DNA from: Patescibacteria group bacterium
GTDB lineage: Bacteria; Patescibacteriota; Minisyncoccia; Phycocordibacterales; CAIZLB01
Assembly: GCA_030917685.1 (NCBI GenBank)
Contig: JAUPUG010000016.1
Coordinates: 1-32,082 of the forward strand
DNA: 32,082 nucleotides
Direction of reading: 5' to 3'
Shown here: positions 9,812 through 16,713 of the stretch, in pieces
Position numbering within the stretch: position 1 is the stretch's first letter
How the letters are laid out: each line of letters opens with the position of its first letter
Notes under the pieces: generated by a model
What the model was told of the DNA's origin: nothing
Databases searched by the model: none
What the model saw: only the letters and a program-made list of their open reading frames with translations
Program-made: the position numbers and the translations under genes

Positions 9812-9822
9812 AAATTAAATTT

Positions 9823-9836
9823 AAAAAGGCCTTTTT
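9823..9836. repeat. Perfect 14-bp palindrome just upstream of fusA
   Basis: AAAAAGGCCTTTTT. Confidence 0.6.
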
Positions 9837-9995
9837 GAAATGTATGGCCAAACGTTTAGTAATAAGCACCGACTTTTTAGAAACAAATCTAGATGTAAGT
9901 CGTGGGGATAAAATAGCATTATTTTAGTGTGTTTGCAATATAACCCCTAGGTAAATATCATTATAAACAACACCGTTCGCCAACATATTGGACTC

Positions 9996-10004
9996 TGATA
10001 TACT
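9996..10004 (+). promoter_or_regulatory. Extended -10 promoter element for the nucleotidyltransferase
   Basis: TGATATACT ending 8 nt before the ATG at 10013. Confidence 0.6.
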
Positions 10005-10012
10005 ACCTTTCT

Positions 10013-10732
10013 ATGAAACTCGTAATACTTGCAGCCGGTAAAGGAAAAAGAATGGGTGAATCTTCAAATCATACTCCCAAACCAATACTTAAGTACAAAG
10101 GTAAGACTCTCATTCACCACAAATTAGAGCAACTTCCCGCTGATATCGATGAAATTATCATTGTTATTGGCCATTTGGGAGAAAAAATAGTGGAAGCTAT
10201 TGGTCACTCGTATGATAATAGCCAGAACGGCGGGTCAATTATCCCTATTACATATATTGAGCAAAAGGAACAACTTGGCAGTGCTCATTCTCTATGGCAA
10301 GCAAAAGACATTATCGGAAACAATCCTTTTCTAGTGATTATGGGAGACGATCTATACTCAAAAGAGGATTTGGAAGAAATGGTGGCTAAACATAAGGATA
10401 ATAATGAGTCTTGGGTGGCACTCGTCGAAAAGCGAGAAAAACACATCCCTTACGGCAAATGTATTCTTGATGAAGAAGGCTACTTGATAGATTTCAGAGA
10501 CGACCCACACTTTAATATTTCTGAGAACTTGATGTATACAGGTGCATGTATACTGACGCCAGAAGTGTTTGATTTACCTATGGTAAAAGTAAACCCCACT
10601 GAATATGGCTTACCTCATACCTTTATTCAAGAACAGCGACATAATTTGTCAAACACGGACAGAAAAAATGTTCATGTCGTATATACTCGATACTGGAAAC
10701 GCATCACTACTCCAGAGGATTTATTAAATTAA
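10013..10732 (+). CDS. NTP-transferase (sugar nucleotidyltransferase) family protein
   Basis: 239 aa; MKLVILAAGKGKRMGESSNHTPKPILKYKGKTLIHHKLE, IMGDDLYS. Confidence 0.85.
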   Translation: MKLVILAAGKGKRMGESSNHTPKPILKYKGKTLIHHKLEQLPADIDEIIIVIGHLGEKIVEAIGHSYDNSQNGGSIIPITYIEQKEQLGSAHSLWQAKDIIGNNPFLVIMGDDLYSKEDLEEMVAKHKDNNESWVALVEKREKHIPYGKCILDEEGYLIDFRDDPHFNISENLMYTGACILTPEVFDLPMVKVNPTEYGLPHTFIQEQRHNLSNTDRKNVHVVYTRYWKRITTPEDLLN

Positions 10733-10734
10733 TT

Positions 10735-11112
10735 CTACTCTTCCGTTTGCCAAGCGTCTCTTGGAATTGTTCCAGGATTTTTCCTCATACTATTTACGAG
10801 TTCATCAAGAGGCTTCTCGCCTCGACTGTTTCCTGACCCCTTTACAGGTCTGTCACTATTAGACCAACATCTTGAGGCTCCTGCTTCATACCATGTACTT
10901 GATTGACCAGACGCAATCTGATCGTGAATATGGGCCTTTTGCTTAGTCCAACCCTGTGTATATTGCTCTAAGTCTTCTCCTCGTCCAGAATCCAACAAAA
11001 CTTGGGGTACGAGCATACCTTCGTATTCAACTAGCTTGAAAGGGTTTCTTTCTAGATTAGTAGATTCTGGTTCTTGTCCTACTGGGTCTAATGATGGGGC
11101 AGATTCACTCAT
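10735..11112 (-). CDS. Hypothetical protein; start moved from 11127 to the ATG at 11112
   Basis: MSESAPSLDPVGQEPES...; TATAAT lies 6 nt upstream of this ATG, so the 11127 start would overlap the promoter. Confidence 0.5.
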   Translation of the reverse strand: MSESAPSLDPVGQEPESTNLERNPFKLVEYEGMLVPQVLLDSGRGEDLEQYTQGWTKQKAHIHDQIASGQSSTWYEAGASRCWSNSDRPVKGSGNSRGEKPLDELVNSMRKNPGTIPRDAWQTEE

Positions 11113-11166
11113 GACTTTATTATACATCTAACTAGATTTATCGTGCAAATAGTATATTGTCAGGTC

Positions 11167-11994
11167 TTATTTTTCTAGAATGAGGAGGTGATGTGTATCC
11201 TTTATGACTTCTTGGTCAACACCCAGATTGATACTTTCCACCACTTTCCATCCATATCTACTAAATCTATCTTCCCATCCCTTTGGTGTCTCATACGTAC
11301 CAGGCACAGGAACATTATCACCATAATGGAATAGTCTATTGTACAAATAGTCGTTCATAAAGGTCCTTTCATGATCTGTCTTTAGTTCGGATTCACTCAT
11401 ACCTACAGGTACAGTCTCTATAATAATGAGCTTTCTACTTACTATTCTGGAAATTTCCTCTAAAATTTGCTCATTTTGTGCCTCGTGGTGAATAACGTTG
11501 ATCAATAAGCCAGTATCGAATCTATTATCTTCTACTGGTACATGCTTTCCATTGTAGGTATGCATTGGAACAGTCACTCCTTTCGCAGGATAAATCACCA
11601 CATCGTAGCCTTCTATATTCAAGCCACTTTTATCATGAATAAGTTGGGCGATTTTACCATCGCCGGTACCATAATCTACGATTTTACCTTTAATGTCCCC
11701 CAAATACCTTTGAATTTGACCATATATTACATCTGACCTTTTTGAAACCTTGTCATTCAGCACCTGACGGATGCTTATCTCTGTGAAGATAGTGTTAATT
11801 TCAGCCTCAATATCGCCCAAATCCCTGTCTTGTCCAAGTAGGGTCAACACCTTCAGGGCCAAAGCGGTAGATTCTTCAACACTAAGTCCAGTACAAAGAA
11901 ATGTATCTTTAAAGTCTGCTGTTACTGCATTGTATATTTCAGTACTAGCTAAAGCATTTCTTATTCTCTCACCCATAATTTGTATTGTATTCAT
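11167..11994 (-). CDS. Class I SAM-dependent methyltransferase-like protein (alternative TTG start at 12054)
   Basis: IVDYGTGDGKIAQLIHDKSGLNIEGYDVVIYP resembles motif I; RFDTGLLINVIHH; conserved-looking region starts at MNTIQIMGERIR. Confidence 0.72.
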   Translation of the reverse strand: MNTIQIMGERIRNALASTEIYNAVTADFKDTFLCTGLSVEESTALALKVLTLLGQDRDLGDIEAEINTIFTEISIRQVLNDKVSKRSDVIYGQIQRYLGDIKGKIVDYGTGDGKIAQLIHDKSGLNIEGYDVVIYPAKGVTVPMHTYNGKHVPVEDNRFDTGLLINVIHHEAQNEQILEEISRIVSRKLIIIETVPVGMSESELKTDHERTFMNDYLYNRLFHYGDNVPVPGTYETPKGWEDRFSRYGWKVVESINLGVDQEVIKDTHHLLILEK

Positions 11995-12037
11995 ATTAAA
12001 CAGCAGGATATCAGCATTTTTTTGTAATTTACGGATG

Positions 12038-12054
12038 TTGTCGAAATTCGACAA
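12038..12054. promoter_or_regulatory. Operator-like palindrome in the divergent methyltransferase/TrmB region
   Basis: TTGTCGAA-A-TTCGACAA, perfect 8-bp arms; overlaps a candidate -35 (TTCGAC 12047-12052). Confidence 0.65.
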
Positions 12055-12069
12055 ATTCGATATGTAGCC

Positions 12070-12075
12070 TATAAT
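12070..12075 (+). promoter_or_regulatory. -10 box of the TrmB-like regulator gene
   Basis: TATAAT, 17 nt after TTCGAC and 6 nt before the ATG at 12082. Confidence 0.65.
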
Positions 12076-12081
12076 AAGGAT

Positions 12082-12921
12082 ATGACATCAAATGACCCTA
12101 ATGAACAGTTGGAAGAGGTATTGTCTTCACTCGACCTTTCACCCATCTCCAGGAAAATTTATATGAGACTTTTGGGCAACAAAAGTCTGACCGCTCGGAT
12201 GCTAGCCGAGGCACTAGACGTTCCTCGTCCATCTATATACGACCATATCAAGCTACTTCAGAATAAAAATCTTATAATTCCAAAAAAGCAGGATGGAAAG
12301 CTGTTTTTTGGTGCCAATGACCCTCATCACATACAGAGTTTAATAGATCTGCAGGAAACAAAGTATAAAGAAATGAAAAAGATATTCGGGAATCTCTTAC
12401 CAAGACTCCAAACAGGCACAGGATCTATCGAACCTAAAATGCAGTTTTTCAGTGGGGTAGAAGGAGTAAAGAGTGTCCAAAACGATATACTCTGGTGTAG
12501 AGACACAGAGACGTACACAATGTGGCCAACTCAAAAGATGGTTGACCTCCTTGGAAGTGAATACTTAGCTTGGCACAATAGACGAAGAGTAGAGCAAAAC
12601 ATTTCAGTAAAAGTGATTAGACAAGGACCAAAAATAGACGGGTTGATTCATACATTTTTACAGGAAGGAGTTGAAACACTTAGAACTGTAAAATATCTTC
12701 CAGACAATTTGTCAGTAGGACAAAATGCAGTCCAGACTAGTGAACCTTCACCTCAGACATCTATAATTGAATCAAATATAAGTATGAGCTATTGGATTTA
12801 TGGAGACAAAGTAGCTTTCTTTGATTCATCCGATGAGCTCTATGGCTTTATTGTTCACTCAAAGTCATTCTCAGAGCTAATAAAAATGCAGTTTGATATT
12901 TTGTGGGGGATATTGGGATAA
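12082..12921 (+). CDS. TrmB-like/winged-HTH transcriptional regulator
   Basis: 279 aa; SLDLSPISRKIYMRLLGNKSLTARMLAEALDVPRPSIYDHIKLLQNKNLI wHTH followed by a linker helix and C-terminal domain. Confidence 0.78.
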   Translation: MTSNDPNEQLEEVLSSLDLSPISRKIYMRLLGNKSLTARMLAEALDVPRPSIYDHIKLLQNKNLIIPKKQDGKLFFGANDPHHIQSLIDLQETKYKEMKKIFGNLLPRLQTGTGSIEPKMQFFSGVEGVKSVQNDILWCRDTETYTMWPTQKMVDLLGSEYLAWHNRRRVEQNISVKVIRQGPKIDGLIHTFLQEGVETLRTVKYLPDNLSVGQNAVQTSEPSPQTSIIESNISMSYWIYGDKVAFFDSSDELYGFIVHSKSFSELIKMQFDILWGILG

Positions 12922-12962
12922 ACGAGCAACTAAGACAATCTCCTTGTCTAATTATCTCTAAT

Positions 12963-13032
12963 GAAACACAAAAGAAAAGAGGCTCTGTATAGATGTAATC
13001 TCGGATACAGAGCCTCTTTTCTTTTGTGTTTC
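12963..13032. terminator. Bidirectional terminator with a perfect 28-bp stem
   Basis: GAAACACAAAAGAAAAGAGGCTCTGTAT (12963-12990), 14-nt loop, ATACAGAGCCTCTTTTCTTTTGTGTTTC (13005-13032); convergent TrmB-like gene and rpsG. Confidence 0.88.
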
Positions 13033-13038
13033 TGGATA

Positions 13039-13509
13039 TTACCAAGCAAAGTGAGCAAACGCCTTGTTGGCTTCTGCCATTTTGTGTGTGTTTTCCTTCT
13101 TTCGAACTGCTTCACCTTCGTTCTTTGAAGCTGCAATGAGTTCATCTGCAAGTTTTTCATGCATAGGAGCTCCTTTCTTTGATCGAGCAGCGTCGATGAT
13201 CCACTTCATTGAGAGGTAGAGTCGTCGTTCTGGTCGAACTTCTCGAGGAACCTGGTAGTTTGCACCACCAACTCGTCGTGATCGAACTTCAACTGCAGGT
13301 GCAGTGTTCTTGAGAGCTGTATTGAAGATTTCAATAGGATTCTCAGTTTTCATCTTTTCAGCGATTGTGTCGAATGATCGGTACACAATTGCGATAGCTG
13401 TAGTCTTTTTACCTGACCACATACAGTAGTTGATGAATTTACCAACTTCTGCTGAATCATATTTAAGATCAGCTTTTGCTATATTACGATTTTTTACTTT
13501 TCGTCGCAT
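13039..13509 (-). CDS. rpsG: 30S ribosomal protein S7
   Basis: 156 aa; MRRKVKNRNIAKADLKYDSAEVGKFINYCMWSGKK, GGANYQVPREVRPERR. Confidence 0.96.
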   Translation of the reverse strand: MRRKVKNRNIAKADLKYDSAEVGKFINYCMWSGKKTTAIAIVYRSFDTIAEKMKTENPIEIFNTALKNTAPAVEVRSRRVGGANYQVPREVRPERRLYLSMKWIIDAARSKKGAPMHEKLADELIAASKNEGEAVRKKENTHKMAEANKAFAHFAW

Positions 13510-13557
13510 TTTTTTGGAAAATGTTAGGGGAAATTGTCTAATAATTCGCAGATTTTA

Positions 13558-13643
13558 TTCAGTTTGACGCTTCATTGCGCTGACTTACTCTGCTTCTTGT
13601 ACGATGTATTTCTCATCGCGACCCTTGCGGGTATGAAACTGAA
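13558..13643 (-). promoter_or_regulatory. Structured rpsL-rpsG intercistronic leader, candidate S7 autoregulatory element
   Basis: TTCAGTTT 13558-13565/AAACTGAA 13636-13643 closing helix; minus strand ACCC-GCAA-GGGT (13621-13632) and CGATG..CATCG (13602-13618). Confidence 0.55.
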
Positions 13644-13667
13644 CTTAGCTTCCTTTAGTGCTTAAAA

Positions 13668-14087
13668 TTACTTCTTAGCTACTTTTGGTCGCTTTGTACC
13701 GTATCCTGATCGTCCTTTTCGTCGCTTTTCAACGCCTGCACAGTCGAGAACTCCTCGAACTACTGTATATCTGATACCAACATCCTTTACTCGTCCACCT
13801 CGTAGAAGTACTACTGAGTGCTCTTGTAGGTTGTGTCCCATACCTCCGATATACGCTGTAACTTCAAGACCGTTTGTAAGTCGTACTCGGCAAATCTTTC
13901 GAATCGCTGAGTTAGGCTTCTTTGGAGTCTTTGTTGTTACCTTTGTACAAACGCCTTTCTTAAACGGTGAATTGTAGAAGACAGGTCGGTTCTGAAGCAC
14001 GTTGAAACCTCGAGTAAGTGCAATAGCCTTACTCTTCTTTCGTGACTTTGATCGACTTTTCTTTACTAATTGATTAAGTGTAGGCAT
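13668..14087 (-). CDS. rpsL: 30S ribosomal protein S12
   Basis: 139 aa; [46 protein letters not shown]. Confidence 0.96.
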   Translation of the reverse strand: MPTLNQLVKKSRSKSRKKSKAIALTRGFNVLQNRPVFYNSPFKKGVCTKVTTKTPKKPNSAIRKICRVRLTNGLEVTAYIGGMGHNLQEHSVVLLRGGRVKDVGIRYTVVRGVLDCAGVEKRRKGRSGYGTKRPKVAKK

Positions 14088-14134
14088 GTGCCTTTGGTTT
14101 AATTAATTTGTTAATAATGACCTAGAAACAAAAA

Positions 14135-14154
14135 ATTTTGGAAATTTCCAAAAT
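14135..14154. terminator. Palindromic hairpin with a T-tract on the minus strand, terminator or attenuator before rpsL
   Basis: ATTTTGGAAATTTCCAAAAT, followed on the minus strand by T-rich sequence. Confidence 0.55.
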
Positions 14155-14349
14155 AGTCTTATTTTAAGCCTATTGTTAGCCAAACAGCATGTTCCGCATG
14201 CCATAGGACTAGAAATAAAATGCTTCGAAAAAGCACTTGTTAGAAGATTACTATATATATGCACTGTAAGCAAGGTTAAACACTTGGCAGAAGCCAGGGT
14301 GAAAGGTTGTCCAATACGGGGGGGTACATCCAAGGTAAATTCCACACCA

Positions 14350-14841
14350 TTACGAATAAGACTCTTCCGCAAAGATCTCACCTTGTGCAACCACCTCACG
14401 GACAGTAAAGACTCCTTCATTTGATAATCTGAGCTTAAGTGAGTCAATTGTTGCAAGTGCATATCTAAGTGATGAGTTAGCCTGTATTTCTTGCTCAGAA
14501 ATGCCTGAAATACTCAAACTAAAAAATATCTCATCCTTTTTCGCCAGCGCAGCCTCTAGTCTACGGAACTCTGAATTAACAGGTATCAGTACATTTTCAA
14601 TAACTTTTATAAAATAATCAATCTTATCAGAACTGTTCAATTTTCTGAGACTATTTTGCATACTTTCACACCCGAGATGAAAATCACCTAATAATTTGGC
14701 AGCCTCCGGGTCAAGCGCTATCAATTTAAAATTTTTAGAATCTTCAATAATAGCCTGACAGTGCAACGCTAAGCGGTCCTTATATTGCAAGAATTCTCGC
14801 TGTTCCTTTCCAAACTCTATATTATATATTTCTTTGTTCAT
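14350..14841 (-). CDS. Hypothetical protein
   Basis: 163-aa ORF; predicted mostly helical by eye; no family recognised. Confidence 0.55.
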   Translation of the reverse strand: MNKEIYNIEFGKEQREFLQYKDRLALHCQAIIEDSKNFKLIALDPEAAKLLGDFHLGCESMQNSLRKLNSSDKIDYFIKVIENVLIPVNSEFRRLEAALAKKDEIFFSLSISGISEQEIQANSSLRYALATIDSLKLRLSNEGVFTVREVVAQGEIFAEESYS

Positions 14842-14883
14842 ATTATATGGTCGATATATTTTATTAAAATCTATCTTGATAGA

Positions 14884-15489
14884 CTAAACCCCAACAAAGA
14901 CCTTATACACCCACAAAATCACAGGCACAAAGTACTCCCACACAAAGAAAATGAAAAACAACGTAGCAAATAAGCCATATGTTACGTAAAACTGGTTAAG
15001 TTTGAGACTAGCTTGATATGGAAGAACATTGGCAAGGATTTTTGAGCCGTCGAGTGGTGGTAATGGGACAAGATTGAATAGTGCTAGGACAAGGTTTATA
15101 AGAATAGTGGCTTCGAGTATAGTCAAAGTAGCATCTGGAAATGATGATCCGAATGTACGGATTGTGAAAGCTCCCAAAAGCGCAATTAAGATATTTGATA
15201 GAGGACCAGCAAAAGCTACGAGAAACTCACTTGTACGGCCATTTCTGAGGTTGTACGGGTTGTATGGCACTGGTTTAGCCCAACCAAACATAAGACTCCC
15301 AGGAAGGAGTGCACAGAGAAGTGGTACTAGTATTGAGCCGACAGGATCTATATGCTTTATGGGGTTTAATGTAAGTCTCCCTTGATATTGAGCTGTCCTA
15401 TCACCCTGCCATAGTGCAGCTAGACCATGAGACACTTCATGAACGACGATAGAGATTACCAATATAGCTAGATTGAAGAGTGGAGACAT
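14884..15489 (-). CDS. Site-2 protease family (M50-like) membrane metalloprotease; start trimmed from 15645
   Basis: SIVVHEVSHGLAALWQGD zinc motif, NLVPLPPLDGSKIL; the longer start would overlap the divergent rpmB. Confidence 0.85.
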   Translation of the reverse strand: MSPLFNLAILVISIVVHEVSHGLAALWQGDRTAQYQGRLTLNPIKHIDPVGSILVPLLCALLPGSLMFGWAKPVPYNPYNLRNGRTSEFLVAFAGPLSNILIALLGAFTIRTFGSSFPDATLTILEATILINLVLALFNLVPLPPLDGSKILANVLPYQASLKLNQFYVTYGLFATLFFIFFVWEYFVPVILWVYKVFVGV

Positions 15490-15562
15490 AGTGTGATATA
15501 AGTGTTTATGTAGTGCTAAAACATTTGCTAAACGTAAAAAATATGATAGCATGCTCCTACAT

Positions 15563-15805
15563 ATGGCAAAAGTATGCGCAATAACTAAAAAAGGTTCTAT
15601 GGTAGCTGGAGGGTATTCAAACCGAACTCGAGCAACCAAATTCAACCCAACAGGGATGAAGAGAAAGTACCCAAACCTTCAGAAGAAGCGAATTTACATC
15701 CCTGAACTTCAGAAGTCTATGACTGTGACTATTTCAACAAAGGCACTCAAGACTATCCAGAAGAATGGAGCGTTCGCAACACTCAAGAAGGCAGGTCTTA
15801 TCTAA
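15563..15805 (+). CDS. rpmB: 50S ribosomal protein L28
   Basis: MAKVCAITKKGSMVAGGYSNRTRATKFNPT...YPNLQKKRIYIPELQKSMTVTISTKALKTI. Confidence 0.9.
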   Translation: MAKVCAITKKGSMVAGGYSNRTRATKFNPTGMKRKYPNLQKKRIYIPELQKSMTVTISTKALKTIQKNGAFATLKKAGLI

Positions 15806-15850
15806 ATCTTGTTGAACAGGCGGATTATAAATAAGCAGATAGACAGCTCC

Positions 15851-15878
15851 AAAAACCTCTCAGAAATGGGAGGTTTTT
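15851..15878. terminator. Bidirectional terminator after rpmB
   Basis: AAAAACCTC TCAGAAATGG GAGGTTTTT. Confidence 0.8.
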
Positions 15879-15894
15879 GTTTTTGAAAGGGAGA

Positions 15895-16677
15895 CTATAG
15901 GAGAATTCTCAATGCTGGTTCCTCAATGATTGCATGTCCCGACCCCATTACCACAAATACTGAATTTCCTTCGTCCCATATTTTAACAATCGTATCAATG
16001 ATCTGTACCTCGCGTAGATCATTCTGTTTTCTGGATATTTCATTAGTTATACTATGGAATTGAGAAGGGTCAGTCATCCTACTAAAAAAGTCTTTATCCT
16101 TCTGATCAAAAGGTTGACCAAACAAACTTTCATGAATGTTTTTGATATGCTCTAGCGTAAAATCAGTATCGTCCCAGTCTGTACCTTCCTTATCCCTCAT
16201 TAAAAATTTCTCAATAAATTGGTCAAATGGAGGTTTGTCTTCAAGCCGATTCCATTGTAGCGCAATCTGCAGAGCGTGATGGTATAGAATCATGTCTCGA
16301 CTGAAATATTCATCACAAATCTTCATCTGCTCTTGCTTTCCTAAGCCAGGAATTACAACTTCTATATTTTCCCTTTTTGCCAAATAGGATATGAGTCCTG
16401 ACTCGCCACGTGCTGTGACGGCATGATTCTCATCAAGGAATAGTCCTTCAGAATACACCTCAGCGACCACCTTTCTCCTTCCAGAAATAGTTTCTACCAA
16501 AAAGGATTCCCACTGCTCCTTTATTTGTTCATTCTGTTCATGTTTAGCGTCAAGCGAGTGTTTAGCACCAAAATAGATCAGGATATTTCCTTTGGCTCCA
16601 ATTCTATATATGTAAGGTTGAGGGTAGCTCCTCTTATTGAACTCATCCCAGGGTAAAAGTAGTTCTAAGATTTTCAC
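15895..16677 (-). CDS. Hypothetical protein with TIKI/TraB-like GxxH motifs; GTG start proposed
   Basis: Two GxxH motifs: YFGAKH near the N-terminus and MGSGH near the C-terminus, plus VVAEV; TATACT 6 nt upstream of GTG 16677. Confidence 0.45.
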   Translation of the reverse strand: MKILELLLPWDEFNKRSYPQPYIYRIGAKGNILIYFGAKHSLDAKHEQNEQIKEQWESFLVETISGRRKVVAEVYSEGLFLDENHAVTARGESGLISYLAKRENIEVVIPGLGKQEQMKICDEYFSRDMILYHHALQIALQWNRLEDKPPFDQFIEKFLMRDKEGTDWDDTDFTLEHIKNIHESLFGQPFDQKDKDFFSRMTDPSQFHSITNEISRKQNDLREVQIIDTIVKIWDEGNSVFVVMGSGHAIIEEPALRILL

Positions 16678-16713
16678 ACTTAAAGTATACAATCTATGCA
16701 CTAAACAGAGAAT

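Noticed and set aside
11994-12054. TTG start at 12054 for the methyltransferase
   Set aside because: It would begin inside the palindrome; an in-frame ATG at 11994 with TGATATCCT 10 nt upstream is more consistent with the other promoters, though not proven.
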